Assembly: GCA_016709225.1 (NCBI GenBank)
Contig: JADJEE010000001.1
Coordinates: forward strand, 1,612,001-1,676,000
Source of the DNA: Deltaproteobacteria bacterium
Lineage (GTDB): Bacteria; Myxococcota_A; Polyangia; Nannocystales; Nannocystaceae
Length of the DNA: 64,000 nt
Direction: 5' to 3'
Shown: positions 8,144 through 18,627 of the stretch, one piece after another
How the letters are laid out: the number at the start of each line of letters is the position of its first letter
Position numbering within the stretch: the first letter of the stretch is position 1
Notes under the pieces: model-generated
Told to the model about the DNA's origin: nothing
What the model saw: only the letters and a program-made list of their open reading frames with translations
Database searches by the model: none
Position numbers and translations under genes: made by a program

Positions 8144-10207
8144 ATGGCAACGATCTCCGATCCCGCGCTGCGCTCCGTGTTCCAACCGAACGAGGAGGCC
8201 AGCCCACGCGCGCTGGTCGTCGCGGGCGCATGCGGCAACGTCGGCCTCGGCAAGCTCGGGCAGTTCGCGCGGCTGTTGACCCCGCACGGGATCCCCGTGG
8301 TGGCGCTCGATCCCTCCCCTGCCGTGCACGAGCTGCCGAGCAAGCTGCGCGCGGCGTTCGGCGATCGCTTCAAGGCCGACGAGATCGATCGCATCATTGC
8401 CGGCATCACGATCGTGCAGGGCGGCCCGGAGCAGCTGCCGGCACAGCTCGGCATCGGCCTGGTGTTCGAGGCGATCCCCGAGCGACTGCCGCTCAAGCAC
8501 GCCTTCTACCAGGCCGTGCACGCGCGCCAACCCGACGCGTACATCACGTCGGCGACCAGCGGGTTCCCGACCACGCAGCTCTTCGGCGAGCTGGCGGGCA
8601 AGGCTCGCTGCACCGTGCTGCACCCGTTCTTCCCCCACCTCACCAACAAGCTCTTCGAGCTACCGGTCGAGGGTGCGGTGACCGGCAAGGCCGAGCTCGG
8701 CGTGATGCGCAAGCTGTTGTCGTCGCTGGGCATGAACCTGATCGAGGTGCGCGACGTGCCGGCGTTCGCGGCCGATCGGCTCTTCTGCGGCATGATGCTC
8801 GAGGCGGTGCGGATCCACGACGCGCTGGGCCTCTCGCCGGCGCAGATCGACGACGCCTGCCGACACCTGCTCGGCACGTCGCCGTTCTACGTGCACAACA
8901 TGATCCCCGGCGCCAACTACCTCTCGGCGCACTGCATGCAGCTGATGGCCGCCGAGGTCGACTCGACGCTGTTCGCGATCCCCGAGTGCTGGCGCCCGTA
9001 CATCGAGGACCCCAAGAAGCAGTGGCCCTACGAGCGCGGGCAGAGCTGCCCGCCCGATCGCGTGCCCGAGGTCCGCGCGCGCATGTTCGGCATGCTCATC
9101 GCCTTGGTCGCCGGCATGGTGGAGGGCAAGGTCGCGTCGCTGCCGGCGATCAACTTCCTCAGCGAGCAGGCGCTGGCGTTCCGCGAGGGCGTGCCGGCCC
9201 TCATCGCGCGCCTGGGCCTGCCGCAGGCACGCGAGCTGCTGGCTGCGTTCGTCGACGAGCTCGGCATCACCCACGCCGATCGCGTGGCGCCGGCGTCGGC
9301 GCTGCAGCCGGGCGCGGCGGCGTGGAACCGCATCTACGTCGACACCGCCGTGCACGATGGCGTGGGTCTGCTGTCGCTGCGCCGCACGACGTTGTCGGAC
9401 ACGTTCCTGGCCGAGATCGACGATGCCTACCAACAGCTGTCGGCTGACCCGAACGTGAAGGCGATCGTGCTGGCACCCGATGGCCGACACAGCCGCGAGT
9501 TCGGCCACGGTGCCGACCTCCAGGCGTTCGTGCCGGTGCTCGGCGACGAAGCGGCCGCCGCCGCGCTCATCGACCGCTGGAAGCGGACCTGCACCAAGCT
9601 GCGCAGCGGCAAGCCGACCGTCGCGGCGTTGGTCGGTCGCGCGCTCGGGGGCAGCCTCGAGCTGGCCGCGGCCTGCCACGCCCGCATCGCCGCCAGCGGC
9701 ACCAAGCTGGCCTTCCCCGAGACCACCGTCGGTGTGATCCCGGGGCTCGGCGGCTGCCACATGGTCCACCGCGCCAGCCGGACCGACGCCGCCGCGGCGA
9801 TCGATCGCGCGCTGCTCACCGGCGCGACGATTGCGGCCGAGACCGCCGCGTCGTGGGGCTTCGTCCACGACGTCGTGCCGGTCGCCGAGCTGCCGGGCAA
9901 GAGCATGGCCTTCGCACGTGCACTCGCCGATGGCAGCACCGCGATGCCGAGCTTCCGCGCCGAGGGTGCGGCCCACGAGGTCGCCACCGACGTGCCCGGC
10001 ACCAACGAGGCCGGCGTGAAGCTGTCGGCGGCGCTGCGTGAGCTGCTGGTCGCGACGATCCGCGATGCCAACGGGGCCACGCTGGCCGAGGGCGCGGCGA
10101 TCGAGTCGCAGCGCGCCGCGCAGAGCCTCGCGGCACCGGCCGCGAAGGTCGGCGTGACCGCGATGCTGCGGGGCAAGCCGCCAGTGTTCGCCGATCCGAT
10201 CGGCTGA
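8144..10207 (+). CDS. 3-hydroxyacyl-CoA dehydrogenase / enoyl-CoA hydratase fusion protein
   Basis: A 687-residue bifunctional fatty-acid beta-oxidation protein. The dehydrogenase half comes first: a Rossmann start (VVAGACGNVGLGKLG, about 24-38), a catalytic-His segment (LHPFFPHLTNKLFELP, about 166-181) and the helical domain (DVPAFAADRLF). The crotonase half follows from about 420, with an oxyanion-hole region (FGHGADL), ALGGSLELAAACHARIA and FPETTVGVIPGLGG, which keep both catalytic Glu positions. This order is the reverse of FadB/FadJ and matches FadN-type enzymes. The sequence is divergent and substrate range is unknown. It stands alone, with a hairpin 48 nt after the stop. Confidence 0.85.
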   Translation: MATISDPALRSVFQPNEEASPRALVVAGACGNVGLGKLGQFARLLTPHGIPVVALDPSPAVHELPSKLRAAFGDRFKADEIDRIIAGITIVQGGPEQLPAQLGIGLVFEAIPERLPLKHAFYQAVHARQPDAYITSATSGFPTTQLFGELAGKARCTVLHPFFPHLTNKLFELPVEGAVTGKAELGVMRKLLSSLGMNLIEVRDVPAFAADRLFCGMMLEAVRIHDALGLSPAQIDDACRHLLGTSPFYVHNMIPGANYLSAHCMQLMAAEVDSTLFAIPECWRPYIEDPKKQWPYERGQSCPPDRVPEVRARMFGMLIALVAGMVEGKVASLPAINFLSEQALAFREGVPALIARLGLPQARELLAAFVDELGITHADRVAPASALQPGAAAWNRIYVDTAVHDGVGLLSLRRTTLSDTFLAEIDDAYQQLSADPNVKAIVLAPDGRHSREFGHGADLQAFVPVLGDEAAAAALIDRWKRTCTKLRSGKPTVAALVGRALGGSLELAAACHARIAASGTKLAFPETTVGVIPGLGGCHMVHRASRTDAAAAIDRALLTGATIAAETAASWGFVHDVVPVAELPGKSMAFARALADGSTAMPSFRAEGAAHEVATDVPGTNEAGVKLSAALRELLVATIRDANGATLAEGAAIESQRAAQSLAAPAAKVGVTAMLRGKPPVFADPIG

Positions 10208-10255
10208 AGGCCGGCGGCGCGCGAGCTCGCCCGCGGTCGGTATCGTCCGTGATTC

Positions 10256-10300
10256 CGCGGTGCAACGGCCCCCACGCACCGCCGAGGGGGTTGCACCGCG
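10256..10300 (+). terminator. Strong hairpin downstream of the beta-oxidation gene
   Basis: An 11-bp perfect stem (CGCGGTGCAAC at 10256-10266 with its complement at 10290-10300) is extended by a C/G stretch after a GG bulge. It begins 48 nt past the stop. No T-run follows, so efficiency is uncertain. Confidence 0.45.
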
Positions 10301-10361
10301 CCCGCTTCGGTGCCTACCCTGTCACCCAGGCGCCTACATGGTCGCCATGGAGCGTCCCCGC

Positions 10362-12191
10362 ATGCGCCGTCCGCTCGTCCGTTGCCTCCTCCTCGGCCTC
10401 GCCGCCTGCGCCCCCGACCGCGGAGGCGAGGCCGACGACACCGGTCGCGGCGCGGGTGGCAAGGCCGACGACGTCGCGCCCCCGGGGGCGTGCGCCGAGG
10501 TGTTCGACGGTCGCCAGGGCTTCTCGCGCAAGCTCGTCGATCCCACGATGCTGAAGGATCCGATCGCGCAGTTCGTGCTGCGCGCCGAGGGCAGCTGCCC
10601 ACGCACCGCCGCGGACGTCATGGAGGTGCTGGCGATGCGCGACGGCGTCGATTGTGCGGTGCCAACCGGCACCGGCACCGCGGTGGTCTCCGAGACGGCT
10701 CAGGTCACTGGCGTCGCCGACGGCTTCCGGGCGATCACGATCCGCGATTGCGGCGGCCGCCCCGAGCACGGCCTGGCGATCTCGATGGCGAACCTCCACG
10801 GCGACAGCACGCGGGTGCCCGACGATGCCGAGTTCATGGCCTTCGATCCCACGCTCGGCAGCTTCTCCTTCTACACGCTGCAGGGCGGCGTGTGGACCTT
10901 CCACGGCACCTCGCAGGATCTCGTCACGCCGGGCACCCAGTCCCGCTGCGCGCAGTGCCACGCCGACGGCGGCATGATCATGAAGGAGCTCGACACGCCG
11001 TGGGTGCACTGGGAGGGCGACGCGACCACGCCGGGTGCGGCCACGCTGATCGACGCCATCGACGATCTCGGCACCCGCCGTACCGGCTCGGATCTCGAGC
11101 AGACGGTGCTGGCGGCCAACCGCGAGTGGACGGAGATCTGGCTCAAGAATCTGCTGCTGGAGGGTGACCTCGAGCGGGTGCTCGCGCCGCTGTTCTGCAC
11201 CCACGAGTTCAACCTCGGCACCGCGGCCAAGGCGGTCGACGATCCGGTGCGCTTCGTGCCGGCCGAGGCGCTGGTGGACGACGTCTTCGACGCCGGTGCG
11301 TTCCCGCTGCAGATCAACGTGACGCCGGCGTCGTACGACGCGGCGATCGCCGCGAGCGGCCAGCGGGTCCAGCGGGGCGGCAAGGCGCTGCGACGGCCCG
11401 ATGGCAGCGCCGCGATCGACACCCACTTCAAGCTCGCGTTCGTGCAGCGCGCCCGCGCCGATCAGCAGTTCGTCGAGCGCCTGCAGCAGGTCGGCGTGAT
11501 CGATCGAGAGTTCGCGATGGACGTGCTGGCGATCGACTTCACGCGACCGGTGTTCTCCGCCGAGCGCTGCGCCCTGCTCGAGTTCGTGCCCGCGCTGCCC
11601 AAGCTCGCGACCGGCCAGCCCGACGGCGCCGCGGCCGTGAAGCAGAAGTTCGCGGAGCTCATCGGCGACTGCTGCATGCCCCACGACGGCGGCGGCTGCA
11701 GTGGCGAGGCCGTGCAGGCCTGCGTGTGCGCGCAGGACGAATTCTGCTGCACCGACGAGTGGGACGGACTGTGCGTGAACCTCGTCAGCGAGCGCGGCTG
11801 TGCGGCGTGCCCGGGTCGCGAGGGCGAGTTCGCCAACCCCGAGGTGGATCTGGTTGCGTCGCTGCCCGAGCGCATCCGCGCCGGCTTCATCGCCAACCTG
11901 AAGGCCGCCGCGCCGGCGCCCGAGTCGGCCGCCGGCCAGCTGCTGGCGAACCTGCAGAGCGACGGCGGCACGCAGACCCACCCGCAGCGGGTCGCGGAGT
12001 TCTTCGCGGCCTGCAACGCGCGCCCCGACGACGAGCGCATCCGCGACGTGCTGGCGGTGATCTCGGCGCGTCGCACCGAGGCGCGCAACAGCCCGCTCAT
12101 CGAGCACGAGGCCACGCTGCCGGTCGACGACCTCGAGGTCCCGCTGGGGACCTCGCTCGATCCGGTGACCTGCACGCTGGTCGAGCCGTGA
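10362..12191 (+). CDS. Single-haem cytochrome-c-like lipoprotein with inserted Cys-rich domain
   Basis: About 609 residues, exported and probably lipid-anchored (MRRPLVRCLLLGLAAC). One haem-binding CAQCH lies near residue 196, in a region otherwise unlike classical cytochromes. Around 425-485 a Cys-dense block (DCCMPHDGGGCS ... ACVCAQDEFCCTDEWDGLC ... CAAC) resembles a motif seen in many secreted myxobacterial and planctomycete proteins. The last 120 residues are a plain helical region. ATG 10362 was picked because GGAG lies 9 nt upstream and it begins the signal peptide; ATG 10338 and 10347 are alternatives. The partner oxidoreductase is not visible nearby. Role in electron transfer is inferred from the haem motif alone. 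Confidence 0.75.
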   Translation: MRRPLVRCLLLGLAACAPDRGGEADDTGRGAGGKADDVAPPGACAEVFDGRQGFSRKLVDPTMLKDPIAQFVLRAEGSCPRTAADVMEVLAMRDGVDCAVPTGTGTAVVSETAQVTGVADGFRAITIRDCGGRPEHGLAISMANLHGDSTRVPDDAEFMAFDPTLGSFSFYTLQGGVWTFHGTSQDLVTPGTQSRCAQCHADGGMIMKELDTPWVHWEGDATTPGAATLIDAIDDLGTRRTGSDLEQTVLAANREWTEIWLKNLLLEGDLERVLAPLFCTHEFNLGTAAKAVDDPVRFVPAEALVDDVFDAGAFPLQINVTPASYDAAIAASGQRVQRGGKALRRPDGSAAIDTHFKLAFVQRARADQQFVERLQQVGVIDREFAMDVLAIDFTRPVFSAERCALLEFVPALPKLATGQPDGAAAVKQKFAELIGDCCMPHDGGGCSGEAVQACVCAQDEFCCTDEWDGLCVNLVSERGCAACPGREGEFANPEVDLVASLPERIRAGFIANLKAAAPAPESAAGQLLANLQSDGGTQTHPQRVAEFFAACNARPDDERIRDVLAVISARRTEARNSPLIEHEATLPVDDLEVPLGTSLDPVTCTLVEP

Positions 12192-12232
12192 CGGCGCGCC
12201 GACGCAACCGACGCCATCGAGCCGCCACCGAC

Positions 12233-12255
12233 GAGCCGCGGATCGGCCGCGGCTC
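12233..12255. terminator. Shared hairpin between convergent genes
   Basis: A perfect 9-bp stem (GAGCCGCGG, 12233-12241 with 12247-12255) around ATCGG. It sits in the 128-bp gap between the cytochrome-like gene and the radical SAM gene, which read toward each other, so it could serve both. Short direct repeats follow: GGCCTGGATCA twice (12269-12290) and a GGCGCTCC-type repeat up to 12320. Confidence 0.5.
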
Positions 12256-12319
12256 AGCCGCGGACTAGGCCTGGATCAGGCCTGGATCAGGCGTCGCTCC
12301 GGCGGCGCTCCGGCGGCGC

Positions 12320-15202
12320 TCAGCCGGCGACCAGCGCCGCGAAGCCGTCGCCGTCGCGGGCCAGCAGGCGATGGCGTCGCATCTGGTGCTCACCGAGCTC
12401 GAGGCCGAGCAGCGCCTGCACGACCTCGCGCGGGCGCGCGGTGCCGGTGGGATCCATGCGCAGCGCGAAGCGGAGCTCGCGATCGCGTTCGTCGAGCTCC
12501 GCCGACAGCAGGTGCGGCCGCACGTCGAGCTCACTGCCGCGATCGACGGCGCCCTTCACGTCGCGGCGGCGATCGTGCTTGCGTCGCACCACCGGCAGGT
12601 GCTCGGCGGCCATCGCCGCCTGCAGGCGCGCCCGCAGCCGCGCCAGCTCGTCATCGTTGCCGGGGACCGCGACCACGAACTCGGCGGCGGCGACCAGCTG
12701 GCCCAGCCGCGGGGCCTCGTTGGGCAGCAGCGTCGCGGCGTGCAACACCATGCCTTCGGGCGCGACCGCCCGCAGTCGCGCGAGCAGGTCGTCGGCCAGC
12801 GCCGCACGGGTCGCGTCGTCGAGCTCGCCGTCCATGTCGCGCACCGACTCGTCGAGGATGACGTCGACGTCGAGCACGTCGTTGTCGCTGGCGATGCCGA
12901 GCGCGAGCGCAGGCCCCAGCCACAGGCGCGGCACCGGGTTGAACCCGCGCGAGAAGCCGACCTCGATGCGCGCGCGTCGGAACAGGCGCGGGAGGTTGCG
13001 CAGGAAGTCGAGGTGGCCGATGAAGCGCAGCGGACCCGACTTGGCGAAGAACACCCGCAGCCGCGAGTGCGGCGCCTCGGCGTTGGCCGTGTAGGCGCTG
13101 CTGGGGCCCAGCTGACTCTTGGGCAGGCGACCGCGCAGGCGCGCCAGCGGCACGATCGCGGGCTCCTCGAGCGTCGGCGCGGCGACCTCGTCGGGCGCGT
13201 CGTCGTCACCCCCGGCGGTCGCGCGCGCGCGGGTGTCGAGGTCGCGCAGCGCGACGATCCGTTCGTCGCGCATCTGCGTCATGTCGCAGGCGATGCCGCA
13301 GTCGTAGCAGACCAGCCGGCGGTGATCGGCCTGCGCGGCGCCGAGCCGACCGTGGTGGACCTTTGCGCCGTTGGGCTTGCCGCACGGCGGGCTCGCGCGG
13401 CCCTTGATGGCCTTGCGCCACTCGCCCTCGAGGAAGTCGGGCTCGAGCCCGATGTCGATGTGATCCCACGGCAGCCGCGCGCCGACCGGCAGCGTGCGCG
13501 TGAAGACATCGGGCTCGATCTCGCAGGCCGCCAGTGCGTCGAGCCAGCGCGGTAGATCGAAGCATTCCTTCCAGCCGTCGAAGCGCGCTCCGGCCCGCCA
13601 GGCGTGCTCGAGCACGTCGCCCATGCGTCGGTCGCCGCGCGCGAACAGGCACTCGAGCCAGCTCTCGCGCACATCGTGGGTCTTGAGTGCCAGGCCCTGG
13701 CGCTTGCTCGCGCTGCGCAGCTGCTCGACCTTGCCGACGAGGTCCTCCATGGTGTCCATCGCGGCCCACTGGAACGGCGTGTGCGGCTTGGGCACGTGCT
13801 GGCTGACCGACAACGTGATGGTCGGCATGCGTCGCAGGCCCAGGCTCTTGGCCAGCGCCTTCACCTTCGCGCCGGTCTCGACGATGCCCATCACGTCGGC
13901 ATCGGTCTCGGTCGGCAGCCCGATGATGAAGTACATCTTCATCCGGTCGTAGCCGCGCTCGAAGATCCGTCGCGCCGACTCGAGGATGTCGTCGTCGCTG
14001 ACGTTCTTGTTGATGACGTCGCGCATGCGCTGGCTGCCGGCTTCGGGCGCGAAGGTCAGGCCCGACAGCCCGACCCGCTTGATCTCGTCGAGTAGCTCGC
14101 CCGACAGGCCGTACGCCCGCAGGCTCGACACGCCGAGGCCGACCTTGCGCGCGACCAGCTCGGGCACCAGCGTCTTGATGAGCGGGTCGATGCACGAGAC
14201 ATCGGCGGTCGACAGCGCGGTCAGGCTGGTCTCGGCGTAGCCGGCGTTGTCGACCCCGTCGAGCACCGCCTGCACGATCGCCTCGGGCGATCGCTCGCGC
14301 ACCGGCCGGTAGATGATGCCGGCCTGGCAGAAGCGACAGCCCTCGGTGCAGCCGCGGGTGATCTCGACCGCTGCGCGATCGAAGATCGCCTCCGCGCGGG
14401 GGATCGGGAAGCGGGTCGGGAACGGGAAGTCGTCGAGCTTGCGGACCCACGCGCGGGCGACCTGCGTCGGTGCGCCGGCGCTGCGTCCGGCCTCGGTGCG
14501 GCCGACCACGACCTGCATGCCGGTGCGGGGATCGAGCGCGACCTCGTAGAACGACGGCACGTAGACCCCGGGCATCCGCGCGAGCGCGGCGAGCACGGCC
14601 GCCCGCGGGCTGCCGGCGCGCCGCATCGTCCCGACCGTGCGCAGCAGCGACGGCAGCACCTCCTCGGCCTCCCCGACCAGGAACGCATCGATGAAGGGCG
14701 CCAGCGGCTCGGGGTGCGTCGCGGTCGGGCCGCCGGCGATCACGATCGGGCAGGCATCGTCGCGATCCGCCGAGCGCAGGGGGATGCCGCCGAGGTCGAG
14801 GTTGGTGAGCACGTTGGAGTAGCAGAGTTCGTACTGCAGGCTGACGCCGACCACGTCGAAGCTCGACAGCGGTGCCCAGCGCTCGAGGCTCACCAGCGGC
14901 AGGCCCGCGGTGCGCAGCTCGGCCTCGAGGTCCCGCCACGGCGTGAAGGCGCGCTCGCACGCCAGGTCGGGCGCGCGGTTGACCAGCTCGTAGAGGATCC
15001 GCGTGCCGAGGTGGCTCATGCCGATCTCGTACACGTCGGGGAACGCCAGCACGAAGCGACAGGCCAGGCCGTCGTCGGGCTTGACGATCTGCTGCTCCTC
15101 GCCGCCGAGGTAGCGTGCGGGCTTGGTGACCCGCGGGAGGATCGCGGCCCACGGGTGCTCGCGAGCGGGCGCGGCGGGATCGCGTGGCGTCGAGATCGTC
15201 AT
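12320..15202 (-). CDS. B12-binding radical SAM protein fused to DUF2344 (TIGR03960-TIGR03936 type)
   Basis: A 960-residue cytosolic iron-sulfur enzyme. The N-terminal part (about 45-200) is a B12-binding-like Rossmann region (FPDVYEIGMSHLGTRILY, IVIAGGPTATHPEPLAPF). The radical SAM cluster is C285-C289-C292 in GCTEGCRFCQAG. A Cys-rich segment follows near 680-700 (CYDCGIACD). The C-terminal 240 residues carry the DUF2344 start (RLRVFFAKSGPLRFIGHLDFLR). This two-part fusion is common in bacteria and has no settled reaction. ATG 15202 is preferred because the 33 upstream codons are Arg-rich and unlike the family. It is divergent from the DnaJ-like gene. Confidence 0.9.
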   Translation of the reverse strand: MTISTPRDPAAPAREHPWAAILPRVTKPARYLGGEEQQIVKPDDGLACRFVLAFPDVYEIGMSHLGTRILYELVNRAPDLACERAFTPWRDLEAELRTAGLPLVSLERWAPLSSFDVVGVSLQYELCYSNVLTNLDLGGIPLRSADRDDACPIVIAGGPTATHPEPLAPFIDAFLVGEAEEVLPSLLRTVGTMRRAGSPRAAVLAALARMPGVYVPSFYEVALDPRTGMQVVVGRTEAGRSAGAPTQVARAWVRKLDDFPFPTRFPIPRAEAIFDRAAVEITRGCTEGCRFCQAGIIYRPVRERSPEAIVQAVLDGVDNAGYAETSLTALSTADVSCIDPLIKTLVPELVARKVGLGVSSLRAYGLSGELLDEIKRVGLSGLTFAPEAGSQRMRDVINKNVSDDDILESARRIFERGYDRMKMYFIIGLPTETDADVMGIVETGAKVKALAKSLGLRRMPTITLSVSQHVPKPHTPFQWAAMDTMEDLVGKVEQLRSASKRQGLALKTHDVRESWLECLFARGDRRMGDVLEHAWRAGARFDGWKECFDLPRWLDALAACEIEPDVFTRTLPVGARLPWDHIDIGLEPDFLEGEWRKAIKGRASPPCGKPNGAKVHHGRLGAAQADHRRLVCYDCGIACDMTQMRDERIVALRDLDTRARATAGGDDDAPDEVAAPTLEEPAIVPLARLRGRLPKSQLGPSSAYTANAEAPHSRLRVFFAKSGPLRFIGHLDFLRNLPRLFRRARIEVGFSRGFNPVPRLWLGPALALGIASDNDVLDVDVILDESVRDMDGELDDATRAALADDLLARLRAVAPEGMVLHAATLLPNEAPRLGQLVAAAEFVVAVPGNDDELARLRARLQAAMAAEHLPVVRRKHDRRRDVKGAVDRGSELDVRPHLLSAELDERDRELRFALRMDPTGTARPREVVQALLGLELGEHQMRRHRLLARDGDGFAALVAG

Positions 15203-15398
15203 GTCGGGCGCAGTCTGCCTCAAGGACCCGCGTTCGGCACGCCCGCCGGCACGCCCGCGGGGTGTGGCGAGAACGTCTCGTCGGCGATCCATGGCCCGCA
15301 CGGGCGCCGCTTTCGCGGCTATGCTGACGCCCGCACGACGCCCCCGCCGCCTGCGGCTTGCGGTGCCCCCGCCCGGCCTTATCCTCGACCGAAGCCCC

Positions 15399-16355
15399 GT
15401 GAAGGACCTCTACGCCAGCCTGGGCGTGCCGCGCAGCGCCACCGCCGACGACATCAAGAAGGCGTATCGCTCGCTCACGAAGCAATTCCACCCCGATCGC
15501 AACCCCGGCAACAAGCAGGCCGAGGAGCGCTTCAAGGAGGTGAGCGGTGCCTACGACGTGCTGTCGGACGCCAAGCGCCGCGCGCTGTACGACGAGTTCG
15601 GGGAGATGAGCCTCACGCAGGGCTTCGATCCCGAGCGCGCGCGCGCCTACAAGCAGGCGCAGGCCCGCGCGGCGACGAACTCGCGCTTCGTCGATCACGA
15701 CGCCGACGTCTTCGAGGACTTCGGCGATCCCCGACAGACCCAGTTCGACGACTTCCTCTCGCGGCTGTTCGGCGGCACCCGGGTGCGCACCGACGGCCAG
15801 CAGGGCCGCCGCCCCGCCAGCCGGCGCGGCATCGACATCAGCGGTGAGATTCGCGTACCGCTGCTCGATGCGCTCCACGGCGTGACGGTGCCGGTGCGCA
15901 TCGAGGGCGAGGACGGCGAGAGCCGCACGCTCGACGTGAAGGTGCCCGCGGGCATCGCCGACGGCGGCAAGCTGCGCCTGCGCGGTCAGGGCGGCGGCGG
16001 CTCGCCGGCCGGCGACCTCTTGCTGACCGTCCACGTCGACGGCCACCCGCGACTGCAACGCGAGGGCAACGACCTGCGCATGGACGTGCCCGTCACCGCC
16101 TTCGAGGCCTACCGCGGCGGGCCGATCGACGTGCGGACGCCGTGGGGCCAGGTCACCGTGAAGCTGCCCGCCGGCGCGCAGAACGGGCAGACCCTGCGGC
16201 TGCGCAGCCACGGCGTGCGACCGCCGGGCAAGCCCGCCGGCGACCTGCTGGTGACGCTCGACGTGCGCATGCCGCCGGCCGGCGATCAGAAGCTGCTCGA
16301 CGCCCTCGCGGATCTGCAGGCGGGCCAGGATCCGCGCGCCAACGCGAGCTTCTAG
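15399..16355 (+). CDS. DnaJ-like co-chaperone without zinc finger (CbpA type)
   Basis: A 318-residue Hsp40. The J-domain starts at residue 2 (DLYASLGVPRSATADDIKKA) with HPD at 31-33. A linker follows, then two C-terminal substrate-binding beta domains (about 150-310; IRVPLLDALHGVTVPV, DVKVPAGIADGGKLRLRGQG, VKLPAGAQNGQTLRLR). No CxxCxGxG zinc repeats, so this is class II rather than DnaJ proper. The GTG start puts the J-domain at the N-terminus; upstream in-frame ATG 15321 would add an Arg-rich stretch. It should stimulate DnaK ATPase. lipA follows 102 bp later, apparently with its own promoter. Confidence 0.9.
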   Translation: MKDLYASLGVPRSATADDIKKAYRSLTKQFHPDRNPGNKQAEERFKEVSGAYDVLSDAKRRALYDEFGEMSLTQGFDPERARAYKQAQARAATNSRFVDHDADVFEDFGDPRQTQFDDFLSRLFGGTRVRTDGQQGRRPASRRGIDISGEIRVPLLDALHGVTVPVRIEGEDGESRTLDVKVPAGIADGGKLRLRGQGGGGSPAGDLLLTVHVDGHPRLQREGNDLRMDVPVTAFEAYRGGPIDVRTPWGQVTVKLPAGAQNGQTLRLRSHGVRPPGKPAGDLLVTLDVRMPPAGDQKLLDALADLQAGQDPRANASF

Positions 16356-16457
16356 TTTCCCTTCGTCCGTCATGGCCGCGCGAGGGCGGCGGTGCTGCGC
16401 GCGCATCGGGCCGCCCAAGCGGCGCCCCGCACGAAGCTGCGCTATGGTGCCGGCACG

Positions 16458-17387
<930 letters not shown>

Positions 17388-17420
17388 CCGAGCGGCTCGC
17401 GCCGCGACCGGCTCGCTCTG

Positions 17421-18320
17421 CTAGCCGCGCTTGGCGAGCGCGTCGCGGATGCGACGCATGGCGTCGGGGACCCGCTTCTCCGGCACGTTCACGCGCGTGG
17501 GCATGCCACCGCCGAGCTCGAGCAGCGCGACGAAGTCGAGCCCGCTCTCGAAGTCGGCCGCGATGGTGGCGTTGCCGGCCTCGACGACGATGGACACCAC
17601 CGCGCGCTGCTGTCCGAGCAGCAGCAGCTCGGTCTTGTCGAACGGCGGCGCGCCGGCGGGCACGTCGAGCCGCGCGATGCCGCCGTCGACCACGAAGCGA
17701 TCCGCGAGACTGCCCGCCGTCTGCGCCATGCGCGAGAAGTCGGCCGCCGCGGCGGTGATGCTGTCGCGATCGATGCCCGCGGTCAGCCCGGTCACGAGGT
17801 AGTGCACGACCCGCAGCTTGAGGGTCTCGTCGGTCCAGTGGGCCCGCAGCGCGTGGTCGATGCGGGTGGCCTCCGGCGAGGGCTCGCCGATGCGGGTGTC
17901 GACCGCCCGCGCGTCGTCGTCGGCACCGGCGTAGGGCTCGGTGCCGCCGCGGATCCACTTCGCCGCGGCGTACAAACCGTCGAGATCGAAGTGGCACACG
18001 ATGGAGTCGACCGGCCCGGTGTCCGCGACGAGGCTCGGCGTGATCATCTCCGGGCACGCGCCGTGCTCGGCCTTGGTCGCGAGCACGAAGCGCGGGTCCT
18101 TGCGGTACTCGGCGTGCATCGGGTGGTCGTGGTGATCGACCCAACGGGCCAGCCGCGGCCCGAGCTTGGCGATGAAGGCCCCGGTGGTCTTGTCGAAGCC
18201 GCGGCCCATCGCGACCGCTGCGAACGCGATGTCGAGCACCACCACCCGGCCGGGGCAGTCCGCCGGCTTGGGCAGCTTGCGGGGGCTCGCGAACACCAAC
18301 GTCGGCAGCGCGACGCTCAC
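17421..18320 (-). CDS. DHH-superfamily phosphoesterase-like protein
   Basis: A 299-residue protein. Metal-site-like motifs of DHH phosphoesterases are visible: WVDHHDH (residues 60-66), VCHFDLDGLYAAAKWIRGG (108-126) and a later Gly-rich LLELGGGMPTRVNV segment in the DHHA1-like position. The first Asp motif expected near the N-terminus (usually DxD) is not obvious; VVLDIAF at 27-33 may replace it. Substrate could be a cyclic dinucleotide, nanoRNA or other phosphoester; this cannot be read from sequence. GTG start overlaps the stop of the TPR gene by 4 bp, the third gene of a coupled operon. Confidence 0.6.
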   Translation of the reverse strand: MSVALPTLVFASPRKLPKPADCPGRVVVLDIAFAAVAMGRGFDKTTGAFIAKLGPRLARWVDHHDHPMHAEYRKDPRFVLATKAEHGACPEMITPSLVADTGPVDSIVCHFDLDGLYAAAKWIRGGTEPYAGADDDARAVDTRIGEPSPEATRIDHALRAHWTDETLKLRVVHYLVTGLTAGIDRDSITAAAADFSRMAQTAGSLADRFVVDGGIARLDVPAGAPPFDKTELLLLGQQRAVVSIVVEAGNATIAADFESGLDFVALLELGGGMPTRVNVPEKRVPDAMRRIRDALAKRG

Positions 18321-18625
18321 GGCAGCGCCGCCCGTGCCGACTCGAGCTCGCCCAGGGCGTGCCCGTCGCCGGCGTCGCGGGCGGCTGCGATGCCGCGATC
18401 GAAGATCGCCGCGGCCTCGGCGGTGCGGCCGTGCTTGGCCAGCAGCTCGCCGTACATCAGGTAGCAGGGCACGTACGCGGGATGGCGCTCGCACAGCGCA
18501 CCGAAGGCCGCGACGGCTTCGTCGACGCGGCCTTGCTTGCGCAGCTCCATCGCCACGCCGTACTGCGGAAATGGATCCTCCGGCGCGCGCTCAGCCAGCT
18601 GCTGCAGCATCGCCAGGCGGTCCAT
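18317..18625 (-). CDS. Small TPR protein
   Basis: A 102-residue helical protein made of about three tetratricopeptide repeats (PFPQYGVAMELRKQGRVDEA, YVPCYLMYGELLAKHGRTAE, then a degenerate third). No signal peptide, so a cytosolic adaptor is likely. It starts 2 nt after the stop of the upstream 183-residue gene and its stop overlaps the DHH-like start by 4 bp, so all three proteins are probably made together. Confidence 0.75.
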   Translation of the reverse strand: MDRLAMLQQLAERAPEDPFPQYGVAMELRKQGRVDEAVAAFGALCERHPAYVPCYLMYGELLAKHGRTAEAAAIFDRGIAAARDAGDGHALGELESARAALP

Positions 18626-18627
18626 GG

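Noticed and set aside
10314..12107. Minus-strand open frame opposite the cytochrome-like gene
   Set aside because: The plus-strand frame holds a lipoprotein signal and CxxCH; the minus frame has only shadow composition.
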